A DNA stretch of 64,000 bases from Armigeres subalbatus (lineage: Eukaryota; Arthropoda; Insecta; Diptera; Culicidae): positions 66,814,675 to 66,878,674 of the forward strand of contig NC_085141.1 in the NCBI RefSeq assembly GCF_024139115.2, written 5' to 3'. The number at the start of each line of letters is the position of its first letter. Position 1 is the first letter of the stretch. This document shows positions 10,801 to 19,259 of this stretch, in pieces. A model generated the notes under the pieces. That model did no database searches. It was not told the DNA's origin and saw nothing but the letters and a program-made list of their open reading frames with translations. Both the position numbers and the translations under genes were made by a program.

Positions 10801-12694
10801 GTCAAGAACGAAACACAGAGTACACTGTGAAAAACGCATAATCCGGGACTCACCCAGCTTCAATTTTAAATCGTTGAATGGAATCCTCACAATGTAGCGA
10901 CCTGCCAAATTCCGCTGGTAAGTCGCTTTGAAATGAGCCAAGCAGGACTCTTCTTCCTTTCCGTTGATCGATGTTTCCATGCATGTTTCCACCTCGTAAA
11001 ATTTGGAGAGAATTCTGTTCAAATTGTCTTCTTCAACCACATTGGTTAAACTGTTTCTTACAGTGTGGAATCCGATAGGAACTAGTCCGCTTACAATCCA
11101 ACCGAATTGTGTTTCTTGAAGAAAAGGATGATGATCCCCGAATTCATGTTGACCCTGATTTCAGAAGCTTGAAGAAAACTTCGGAACCAATCAATAGATC
11201 AACTCTGTCTGGCAAATTGAATGCTGGATCTGCCAGAACAACGCCAGTCGGAATGTGTACAATCTTCGCGTCGAATTTAGTTAAGGGAAGGTCTCCAGTT
11301 ATTTTTGGAACTATTAGCAGCTCTAATGGATTCGTAGAAAACTCGCTAATTCTCGATTCCACCTTCGTATGAAGTTTGAACTTGATGTTAACTTGCTGTC
11401 CATTGATTCCAGAGATGACACAGCATGCAGGCTTTCGTTTCAAACCAATCAAAGTGGCAAACTGTTCCGTAACAAAGTGTGAGTGGGAAGCTGAGTCCAG
11501 CACCGCTCGACAAGCAAATTTCGAGTGGCCTTTTCCATGAACGTACACCACGGCCGTCGCAATTAGACTCTGTGTCTGTTCTGTTTTACCCACGGTGCAA
11601 AGCGTGGTGGTTGTACTTCCATTTAATGGTGTGGAACTGGTTTCTACATCGTCCTAAAAAAACAAAGATTTTTCGTCGTTCTCCTTTGGCGGTTGTTTTT
11701 TTATAGGCTTGATTGATTGAAAATGGAAAATTGATTCCCTGCCCATATGCAAAGGAAATCCAGCAAAGATGCGACTGATATGCGATCATAAAAAATCATA
11801 TATTCAATAAAAATCCTTGACCTGATACAAAGTGTCACACTAACAGGTTTTCATGTCCAATAAAATAAACAAATTACAAAAAAAAAGGATGAATCGTAAT
11901 TATGAATAAACTTTGTATATCATCCCAGTATGGTCCACAGGACGACTTGGTAAGCGCTCAAATTCAGCCAAATGATTTTTTGTGTATCAAATAATGTTAC
12001 GGCCGAGCATCAGAATGTTTAATCTTCAAAACACACCTGACAATAATAGAACAAATCCTGCACTCCTACCGGTCACAAATGTTCATTATGTCTAATTTTA
12101 AACCACAAAGGAATATCTGCGATGAGAGCAACAATCGCATTTTTCAAGATTGACTGTGAATAAATCTTTTTATGTAACCATTCGTAATATTCGTAAATTC
12201 GAATCTTCTACTTACTTCCGCTTGAAAAGATGCAAAATGCCTTTGGTTACTTCGACGAAAGGATTGCCCGAGAAAAAGTTTATTTCCCCAGGGAACTCCC
12301 CCGGGTGCGTGTTCTGAATCGGGGGCATATCGTCCATTGGCGTTTGCTCGCGAGAGCTCTTCGGAAGAACACCTACGTGACGGGACTCATCGCCTCCCAG
12401 TTCCACCGCCGAATCCAGCCTATTCCTGTAGCTTTCGATGGTGATCTTTTTCGGTTTTCGCTGGCCGCGCATATCGCGTTGATGTCGGGGATTGGTAGGA
12501 TGTTCGACCGAGACGGCACCTCCGCCACCAGCAGCAGCTGCATTGAAAGGTTTTTTTTTTGTAATTGATATGGCTAGGTATAAACAGATGACAAAGAAAG
12601 GCTTACCATTTTCTTCGGCTGAAGAGTTCATGACGCTGTTTACGTCGTCAATTATCTCAAGCTTCAGCAGACACAGTGAAACCAGTACAGACAT
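4869..12694 (-). CDS. BRAP: BRCA1-associated protein (BRAP/IMP), E3 ubiquitin ligase
   Basis: BRAP is a cytoplasmic RING E3 ligase that binds nuclear localisation signals and modulates Ras/MAPK signalling. Four minus-strand exons join in frame: 12607-12694, 12216-12537, 5244-6218 and 4869-5142, giving 552 residues. The introns are 69 nt, about 6.0 kb and 101 nt, all with GT-AG ends. Domains in order: an N-terminus beginning MSVLVSL, like vertebrate BRAP; a conserved FFSGNP motif just before intron 2; a BRAP2 RRM-like domain (about 138-228); a RING-H2 finger (about 248-287, C-x2-C...CNHAFH...C-x8-C-x2-C); a ZnF-UBP domain (about 301-362, with CGHIGCGRY); a coiled coil (about 390-525); and a basic Lys/Arg tail. 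Intron 2 has been enlarged by a BEL/Pao retroelement and MITEs. No coding lesion is seen. An internal ATG in exon 3 would give a shorter product lacking the conserved N-terminus. Confidence 0.93.
6436..6520. repeat. Near-perfect 85-bp palindrome in BRAP intron 2
   Basis: Two 42-nt arms (6436-6477 and 6479-6520) are reverse complements with about three mismatches, around a single central base. A transcript of either strand would fold into one long hairpin with almost no loop. It lies about 215 bp upstream (in BRAP sense) of exon 3. It could be a minimal MITE or a small-RNA hairpin; the loop is too short for a typical pre-miRNA. Confidence 0.7.
6521..7282. other. BRAP intron 2, unassigned sequence
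   Basis: No gene or LTR is recognisable. Around 6895-7000 the phrase 'aaatagtgactttca' occurs twice, a short local duplication. No copy of any sequence from the other side of the BEL/Pao element is seen, so this is not evidently its LTR. Confidence 0.4.
7283..7358. mobile_element. Short MITE with CTGCCGT ends and 4-bp TSD
   Basis: The ends are inverted copies of CTGCCGTGAATCGCATAT (7283-7300 and the complement ending at 7358). They are flanked by the direct 4-bp repeat TATA (7279-7282 and 7359-7362). At 76 bp it has no coding room. The terminal sequence and 4-bp A/T duplication match the larger element at 35547-37685, so it is probably a deleted, non-autonomous relative. Confidence 0.75.
7404..8641 (-). 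pseudogene. BEL/Pao integrase, broken
   Basis: The first frame (8641 to about 8045) carries the HHCC zinc-binding region and the first catalytic Asp in GVDFAGPF. A 26-bp direct duplication (copies starting at 8019 and 8045) shifts the frame. The next frame (8049-7630) carries the second Asp in SDNATNF and the Glu in GGIWE. About 100 residues are then missing, replaced by an ATATCC-type microsatellite. A last frame (7658-7404) gives the C-terminal domain with PPLQWSLARI. No complete integrase can be made. Confidence 0.85.
8720..8824. mobile_element. Fold-back MITE inserted in BEL/Pao pol
   Basis: The ends ACATCCCTAGTAACATTTT and its near complement surround an inner perfect 16-bp inverted repeat (TTATAACACTCTTGAA), so the ~105 bp folds almost completely on itself. 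It separates the RNase H end (stop near 8840) from the integrase start, interrupting what was one pol frame. A target duplication is not clear. Confidence 0.65.
8840..10381 (-). pseudogene. BEL/Pao reverse transcriptase and RNase H
   Basis: An open stretch of ~513 residues. Family landmarks are YLPHH, LRVVFDGSA, KMYRQV, the polymerase box YIDDM and RNase H residues in GFSDAS, AELEAA, WSDSQ and NPADLISRG. The true N-terminus of the RT lies upstream beyond an insertion, so the first methionine here is not the natural start. The frame ends at a stop just before the MITE at 8720-8824. It is the best preserved part of this element but is cut off from protease and integrase. Confidence 0.85.
10390..10842. 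mobile_element. Unidentified ~450-bp insertion in BEL/Pao pol
   Basis: The pol reading breaks after a GESR motif at about 10845 and resumes with LLKEQYKAF at about 10385, so the sequence between is inserted. Inside it, ACACAGAGTGCACTGTGAAA near 10660 is repeated almost exactly near 10813, followed by the same AACGCATAAT, a direct repeat spaced by about 153 bp. The insert also has a purine-rich GGAAAAGGAAGTGAAAAGG tract (about 10498-10555). The family is not recognised and the borders are approximate. Confidence 0.5.
10843..11593 (-). pseudogene. BEL/Pao protease and RT N-terminus
   Basis: From 11593 the frame reads a retropepsin-like region with VLDSASHSHFV, where the family has D-S/T-G or D-S-x-S, and a flap and LIGSEVF C-terminal part. 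A frameshift near 11143 is followed by FGWIVSG-like sequence and then, from 11040, the start of RT (GRYIVRIPF). Upstream gag cannot be found. Together with 8840-10381 this is one original polyprotein in pieces. Confidence 0.75.
11651..12215. other. BRAP intron 2, 5' part, no feature seen
   Basis: AT-rich intron sequence between the BEL/Pao remnant and the donor of BRAP exon 2 (GTAAGT at 12215 on the minus strand). No LTR, gene or inverted repeat is recognised. Confidence 0.4.
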
Positions 12695-12859
12695 CTAGAA
12701 ATAACATAGGGACTCCGGAGATGAATAATGTATTCAATAAAATAAAAATTCCAAAGATGCACTGCTAATTGCACAAAGATATTACACGAAATAAAACGTA
12801 TTGAATAATTTATTACGATTTTCCGAAATTTTTCTTTTGTGATGTCAACAAAGAATCAG

Positions 12860-13194
12860 TACCCCGTAGAAAATTTGACAGCTAGAATTGACCGATTTCG
12901 TCGGGTACAATCGGCCGATTGTTGCAACCTACGCTTATGAGATTTTAACACAGGCGTGGGTCAATTAATCACCCTATTAAATGTCATTCCGACGAAATAG
13001 CTTGTTTTATAGTGGAATTTCGTGCACACCAATCTAAACGAACGACGAATCAACCGATTTGATCGGTAAAAATCGGGACTACCGACTAAATATAGTGATT
13101 AATCGGCCAATGCCTGTGTTAAATTCCCATAAGCGACGGTGCAACAATCGGCCGATTCGCACCCGATTTAGTCGGGTAAATTTTCTATGGGGTA
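12860..13194. mobile_element. Long fold-back MITE upstream of BRAP
   Basis: The ends read TACCCCGTAGAAAATTT and, in complement, TACCCCATAGAAAATTT. Similarity continues inward for more than 100 bp per arm, with CGGCCGATTGTTGCA and ATTTAACACAGGC in both arms. A TA dinucleotide borders each end. The element sits 165 bp 5' of the BRAP start codon, so it may overlap the BRAP promoter or 5' UTR. Confidence 0.7.
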
Positions 13195-14199
13195 GTTTTT
13201 GTTTTGATTCGCTGCAGCAGACTGATCTAGTACTGTATAAATCTAGTACACTATAAAAAAAATACACAAGAGGACCGTGTGTTCTACACATACATTTGCG
13301 CAAATTGTCAAAACAAATCAATGTCATGTGCAGGGATGCCAGATTTGAAGACATGTCTTCAGTTTGAAGACATTTGTAAAGACATTTATTTCATGAAGAC
13401 ATTTTGAAGACTTTTCAAAATATTTGAAGACTTACCTTCTTATTTAAAGATACTTGAAGACAATCAATAAGTCAGCAAATAGAAAATATAATTTTATTAC
13501 TAATTTATAAATTTTGCGACTTCTAAATGCAGTTATACAAAAGTTATACATAATAGAATAATGTTTCGGGCTTAAAATTTCAAACGTAAAAACACATTTA
13601 CACTAGCCGGTTGACATTTTTTAGTTAAGTGCTGGTTAAAATAAATTCCCAAATACAGCACTCGTTTAAATTTTCCTTGGTAGCATGGCGTTTTCAAAGT
13701 TATTACCCGGTAATAAACTCGTTCAGTATGAAGTTCACGAAACTGAAAGTTTATAGCAAAAATCTCCAGTACTAAACGTACCGCACAAGAATCACACAAC
13801 CCTGACAAGGAAAAACGGCACATCAGGCCAGCCAACTACTTAGAAGCCACAATTCTTTCTCGTCGTCGGATGCGAGCTTCCGCCTACGACTTCTGCGAAA
13901 GCACATCATACGATAAAGTGGTCACGGTCAGTGCTGTTAGCAATAACTCCGCAATATCTAAAAATTACAAGAACCAGGAGTGAAATAGAAGGTTAAGACC
14001 AAGAACCCTTTAATCGCAGCAATACAGCTTCAGCACCAGCACGTGGAAGCACTCATACCGGAACGCAGTTCCCAAATCCCGGGATAGCCGACGAGCTGAT
14101 ACGTTTTTGCATGACGTAAAACGTACATCCCCAACACCCGTATATAGCAACTGCACGGGAAACTCAGCGGCTAATATCCCCTGAAATAAGAACACGCGC

Positions 14200-14260
14200 T
14201 TCAACGGAACGACTGAGAAGAGAAAGGCCCTCCAAAGAGGGCCTTTTATTTTATAGAGAA
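14200..14260. other. GC hairpin followed by T-rich tract
   Basis: AAAGGCCCTC and GAGGGCCTTT, separated by four bases, form a strong stem-loop followed by TATTTTATA. It lies inside the hAT-like element. It resembles a terminator-like or LTR R-region hairpin; role unknown. Confidence 0.35.
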
Positions 14261-14369
14261 GCCAGCGTGCAAGACGTACCACTACCAACAATACTTCCAG
14301 ATCGCCCACCATCGCAAGGTGCACGATACGAGACATACTCGATCTCCCGTTACCCTCTTCATTCAGTGA

Positions 14370-14885
14370 AGATAATTCTTATTGGAATTTTGAGCCGCTG
14401 GACTACAAGCAAGAGTACCGAGCAGGCAAGGGCAAGTTCATGACGTGTGCGTGCCCGTGTGAGTCGGTGGCCTCAGTGATCGTCGTCGCCAATTTAACGT
14501 CGGAAGTTTGTTGTCATCGCAGTGCATTTTGTGTTTTGTGAAAGCGGAAACGATACCCAAACTGGATTACGTGGTTCTGGACAGCGAACGGATTAGGATG
14601 CCGGCTAGAGGACGCATCGTCGGCAACTGACGTAACTCGAATGGACGCTGGAAGGAATTAAAGCGGCGGCAGTGATTACATGTGGGACGAGAAGTTTGGA
14701 AGCCGTGAGAAGGTGCAGAGTAGCCTTCCCCAGTGGCGTTAGTGTCTGTGTGTGTGCGTAGGAGAGAACTGCGCTTTCGAATATCGCGCGGTCAGATCGC
14801 TGCTCGTAGCAGTAGCGTAGTGAGACGGGGCCCCAAGGTAATGGCGAAGACGTTCGCCCAAAAATAGCATCTTGTGAGAGAAGGT
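14370..14885 (+). other. GC-rich exon-like block inside the hAT element
   Basis: This ~500-bp block is much richer in G and C than everything around it and ends near a donor-like AAG|GTAATG (about 14840). It reads like a 5' UTR or first exon (CG-rich, no long frame). The surrounding element is TSD-bounded, so the block must have been carried or acquired by the transposon. The alternative is a fragment of another transposon's untranslated leader. No protein is recognised. Confidence 0.4.
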
Positions 14886-15339
14886 AGGACTAGCAAATAA
14901 GAAAATGTATACAATACAAATATGTTTTGATCATGCGTTATTTATGTTGTTTTGGTTCACTATTTGGCTCAGCGCTTCCGTTAAGGTTGACATGGTGCTC
15001 TGTTCCACTTGAGCATACAGTCTTGAATCATTGAGCTATTATTCGAGCAATTTGAGTCTAGAGTAAGATCCAAAGAGGAAGAGAAAGTAATAAAGTGTCT
15101 GGTTAAAAGGTTATTTCGATCATTGTATCAAAACGCAATGACCGATCTAATTTATTTCAAACGGCAAAAAAAAAATTGAATTCTATTATGACTTTTTTGG
15201 CTGAAACCATTTTTTTAAATTTCTTTATAATTCATCTGATCTTTTCGGTATTTCCAGAATACCCGTCGAGAATGAGAATAAATTTTGAAGAACTCGATGA
15301 ATTTTCTGTGGATTTTAGAAATAATTTTCAGTGAAAATT

Positions 15340-16980
15340 CGTTTTAAAAAATTAATTCGTGTAAAATAGGGAGAATTAACCATGAAAATTTTGAGGAATT
15401 TTTCATGAAAATTCAAGAGAATTGAAATTGAAATAAAATTATCTTGGAAATTTATAACAATTTCAGTATGGCCAAATAAAGGGATTCCCCCAAAATTGAA
15501 ACGGGAAATTCATCTTTATTTCTACAAACTAAAATCCAAGTTCTTGCGTGAAAATCATTTGAACTCCCACAAAGAATTCATTTTCATTTCCACAAGAAAT
15601 TTGTCTTGAATTTTCGTGGGATGTACTCTGGATTTGTTTTTGAAATTTTTGGGATGTCTCTTCGGATTTTCCATGTACCACATTTTACGGAAAGTTCTAA
15701 ATTTCCAAAGGAAATTATTTTTAATTTTCTCGGAAAATTTTCTTTAGTTTCCATAGAAAATTCTTACGAATGCCGACAAGAAATTGAAACTGTTCTAGTT
15801 TTAAATGGATATTTCTAAGAATAGCCATGGTAAATTATTTTTAATTTGTCCAGGAAAACCTTTTGAAAAAAAATAGGGGAATTTCATAAACAAATACGCC
15901 AGAGTTTTTATTAAAGAAACTCGTTACACTTTCTTGTTGAATTCTTCCTTGAATTCCTTTGGTATTTTTTCAAAAATATCTTTGGGCACTCTTCCAGTAT
16001 TTTAACTGGAAATCCCTCTGTGAATTTCTCCAGTGAATCCATCTCTGGAATTCTTTTTGAAATTCCCCTTGAAGTTCCTCCAGGAATTCGTCCCGCAATT
16101 CCCAGATTTTAAGGAAAATTTCTCCAGAATTTCCTTTGGAAGTACATCCAGGAACTCCTCCAAAAGTTCACCCAGAAATTTCTCCGTAGGATCCTTCAAG
16201 AATTCCGTCGGAAAGTCCTCCAGTCGTTCCTCCAGAAATTCATTAGTTTGTTTATTTCACGACATTCTCCAGTAGTTCTTCCAGGAATTCCTCTCGAAGC
16301 TCCTGCAGGCATTCGTTCGGAATTTCCCAAGAATCCTTTCGAATCTCCAAGAATCCCTTCGGAAGTTTCTCCAGGAATTCCTCTTGATGATGTTCCAAGA
16401 ATGTTGCCGAAAGATTCTCCAATAATACCTCTATAATATTACCTCAATAATAATTCTTTCGGAAATTCCTGCAGCAATACCTCAGGAAGTTCCTCCAAGT
16501 TCCTTCCTCCAGAAGTTCCTTCGGAAGTTTCTTCAAAAATTTCTTCAGGAACTACACTGCAAACTCTTTCAGTAATTGCTCAGGAAAACCCTCCAGGAAT
16601 TCTTCCTGAAAATCCTTCAGAAAATCCCTCAGGAATTCCTCCTGTAATTCCTCCGGAAGTTCCATTAGCATTTCACCCAGAAGCTCCTCCAGAAATTTAA
16701 CTGGAAGTTCCTTCAGAAAATCTTTTGGATGTTCCAACAGCAATTCCTCCGGAAATTCCTTCAGGAGTTCCATTAGGAAGTCTCCGAAAAATTCATCAGG
16801 AATTTATCCTGAAGTTTCTCCAGAAATTCTTCCGGAAAATTCTTCAAAAAATCTTGTGGAAGCTTCTTCAGGTATATATATTCCGAATCCCTACAGGCAA
16901 TTCTTTAAAAATAAATTCAGAAGAATTCCACAAAGAAATTCAGTTAGAAAAATCCGTTGGAATTATATTTAAAGACTGAT
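15340..16980. repeat. GGAATTCC/TCCTCCAGGAATTCC quasi-repeat field
   Basis: From about 15900 to 16980 almost every 12-24 bases carry variants of TCCTCCAGGAATTCCTTC, with a looser GAAAATTT-rich version from 15340 to 15850. Both strands are open over long distances only because of this periodicity; translations are runs of EFLEELL- or SSRNS-like residues. This is low-complexity repeat DNA, not protein-coding. A related AT-richer patch lies at about 34060-34300. Confidence 0.75.
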
Positions 16981-17442
16981 TAAAAAATCCAAGGGAAAGT
17001 GATTGCCCTTACTCATAGAGATTTAAAGAATATTCTTTTGAATTCTAACAATTTGAGTGTTAAAAAATTAACGATGCATAAAACAAGGAGATGATTGAAA
17101 TTATAAACCTATTGGTTTTTGAAATTTTTTTCACTGATAATCATAATTTTGATATGGAAGACATTTGAAGACATTTTAGCTCGACTGTGAAGACATTTGA
17201 AAATATCCCCTGGCATCCCTGGTCATGTGTAAAACTTACGACTTCGCTCAATCAAAACTCATCATCCGTTCATGAACCATCCACACGGTATTAACGTGTA
17301 AAACAAATCGATTTGGATTGAATGGCTTGACATGTTCGCTTGTTTTCTAAATGAATTTGATGTATAATCGTGTTGAATTTTATTTGTTAATGAATGTATT
17401 TCGTGTTTTCTTTCATATGTTTACAATGATACAGGAATGCAA

Positions 17443-17593
17443 TTTCCGCCCGGAGTCCGATTTTCGTTATCGGATCGAAACCCAAGTCAAAAAGCATTGT
17501 TTTGCTATAACTTCCAACGAATCAACGGTGGAGATATATAAAAAACAATCTTTCATTGGTTTACAATTCTCTAACGTAAATCCGGACGGATGA
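17443..17593 (+). other. Possible terminal exon (+)
   Basis: After an acceptor-like TACAATGATACAG (ending about 17432) there is an open frame of ~50 residues to a TGA at 17591-17593, followed within 15 nt by AATAAA (about 17602). This is the arrangement of a last coding exon. No upstream exon is identified (the hAT-like element lies immediately 5'), the family is not recognised, and the complement is also open. It may be an orphaned exon or chance. Confidence 0.2.
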
Positions 17594-17773
17594 AATGAAA
17601 TAAAAACAAATTTTGTACAAATGTATAAAATATCTTCGCCATCGCTAAGTAAAGTTCCTAATTAATAAAGTTGAATCCTTTGGTTGTATAGCAGCGGCTG
17701 TCGTTGGCATATTTACACTCGACACTCGAACAGATCCTTGCCGTCTCCATCTCCAGTGGACCAAAAAGCTTCA

Positions 17774-18282
17774 TTACTGTCCTACGACCGATTCCATTGT
17801 AATCCACAATGTCAAGAAGTATGTGCTGGCCATGATATGCTCTTCGAAGGAATTAAACGTTCTGATGAGGCATTCTGTTACACTAATGTTAAGGGAAGGA
17901 AAATATTTGTTATTGATTTTATTATTATTATTATAATTATAATAGAAGTATGGTATTTTCTAAAGTCGTGTTTCATCAATAACTTACCTGGTAATAAGAT
18001 GGTGGTTATTGTATCGGTGAGCTTCTGACCATTGAATTTTTCGATGTTCCGAGATCTCGAGTCCTCTGATAAAAATTGTTGGATTGTAATTTGTTGGATT
18101 GCTGCTATATTGGTATACTCTCCTTGCAGAACTCGGGCTGTTTATACGGAAAGGAGAATATTTTTCATAAAACGGTTTTAAAAATATTTTTCATGGAGAA
18201 AGTAGAATCAGCTTACCTCTGTTAAAAGGAACACATTTTCTAATCCGATGTTTCTCCCTATGGGCTACCAGATAGACATATG
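17774..18282 (-). CDS. Possible three-exon gene, 3' part (-)
   Basis: Three minus-strand segments join in frame through good splice signals: 18217-18282 (acceptor TTTAG, donor GTAAGC), 17988-18137 (acceptor AAACAG, donor GTAAGTT) and 17774-17874 (acceptor TAACAG, stop TAA at 17774-17776). The joined reading is ~105 residues with a Gln/Ile-rich middle (AAIQQITIQQF) and a hydrophobic end. I do not recognise the protein and find no start exon. If the nearer acceptor TTAG at 17883 is used, the frame stops at once. It could be a real gene end or a fortuitous chain of splice sites. Confidence 0.3.
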
Positions 18283-18658
18283 CTAAATATATATAAAGAT
18301 TTTTTCATAAAGAATCAAGTACTTCGATTATACTTTACAAGAATGTGATTTGGATCTTTTTAGTTAAATGGCTTTACTTATTGTCATAACATAATTTAGT
18401 ACTAACCCATCAAATTCAACCACTGCAACCAATATGTATTTCGTTGTCTACAGTGTCTCGACTTAATTCAAATATTTTCTTGTTTTTAACCAGAATTGTA
18501 GCAAAACATTAAATTACTACAAAATACCAGCTGAAAAAAAGTTAGTTTATACGAAACATGTGCTTTCTCTTCGAAAGAGTGACACAATTAGATGGTTCGA
18601 ATGCCTACTCAAATTTGTTTGAATCAATTCATAACATTTGTTAGATAAATATATGAGA

Positions 18659-18980
18659 TCGCGGTGTATCAAGTATGGAATTGGCTATAAACATTGTCAT
18701 TTGAACTGAGTTTGTGAAGAACATCTCAGTGATATGAAATGCATTAGATTTCATGGTGTAAGTGGAATTGAAATTGATACATTTTGAAACACATGGGTCA
18801 TATTTGTATTTGTTTTGAGTATCCATTGGTATGCACATCAATTCGTGGTGTAACAAGTATGGAATACGACATAAACATTGGCATTTGAACTGCGTGTGTG
18901 AAGAACATCTCAGCGATGTGAAATCCACTAGAGTTGATGGTGTAAGCCGATTGAAATCATCCATATTCCGAAACACATGA
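18659..18980. repeat. Two-copy tandem repeat, period ~183 bp
   Basis: A segment starting near 18661 (GGTGTATCAAGTATGGAA) is repeated from about 18845 (GGTGTAACAAGTATGGAA). Matching blocks continue to GAAGAACATCTCAG and GAAACACATG in both units. The minus-strand frame through it is a translation of the repeat. The flanks 18283-18658 and 18981-19259 hold nothing else I can name, apart from the TBCA 5' UTR/promoter at the right end. Confidence 0.65.
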
Positions 18981-19259
18981 ATCGAACGTGTATATTTTTA
19001 TCAGTGTACGCATTTGACATCGGTTGAAAGATGTCATTTGACGAAGTGACGTGATACATGGGGCGGGGCGTGGAGCGGAGGTTGGCAGGTTAGTTCCAGA
19101 AGTTTAGTCGACAGAATCGCTGGAGCACATCAGGTGAATTTAATTGGTGTCTAATACCTCGGATGATAATTTACTTTCTCTTGAAAAATAGCATAGAAAA
19201 GATAACAGTATAAATTCTTTTATTCTAACATAGATATCTAGATACTATTTAACGTTGAA

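Larger units (their letters stand above)
7404..11650 (-). mobile_element. Decayed BEL/Pao retrotransposon in BRAP intron 2
   Basis: Reading on the minus strand, the element shows a retropepsin-like segment, reverse transcriptase, RNase H and integrase in BEL/Pao order. Upstream gag is missing, and no LTRs are recognised on either side. Several lesions are visible: a ~450-bp insertion near the RT start (about 10390-10842), a fold-back MITE between RNase H and integrase (8720-8824), a 26-bp tandem duplication in integrase (8019/8045) and a deletion filled by an AT microsatellite near 7611-7645. Its orientation matches BRAP, so it is carried in the BRAP pre-mRNA in sense. Confidence 0.88.
13331..17221. 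mobile_element. 3.9-kb non-autonomous hAT-like element
   Basis: The terminal inverted repeats are CAGGGATGCCAG at 13331 and CTGGCATCCCTG ending at 17221. The direct repeat GTCATGTG flanks them exactly (13323-13330 and 17222-17229). The CAG-type ends and 8-bp duplication are those of the hAT superfamily. GAAGACATTT-type subterminal repeats follow both ends (13345-13460 and 17155-17200). No transposase is recognisable, so it is non-autonomous. Its interior holds a GC-rich exon-like block (about 14370-14885) and a long GGAATTCC-rich quasi-repeat (about 15900-16980). Confidence 0.85.

Noticed and set aside
14010..14336. 108-residue minus-strand frame in the hAT-like element
   Set aside because: No recognisable domain; lies in non-coding-looking GC-rich sequence with a terminator-like hairpin.
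16002..16979. Glu/Leu/Phe-rich and Ser/Arg-rich open frames on both strands
   Set aside because: They are translations of the periodic GGAATTCC repeat; no start, splice or domain evidence.
18641..18976. 111-residue minus-strand frame
   Set aside because: It translates a two-copy tandem DNA repeat, and the two halves repeat each other.
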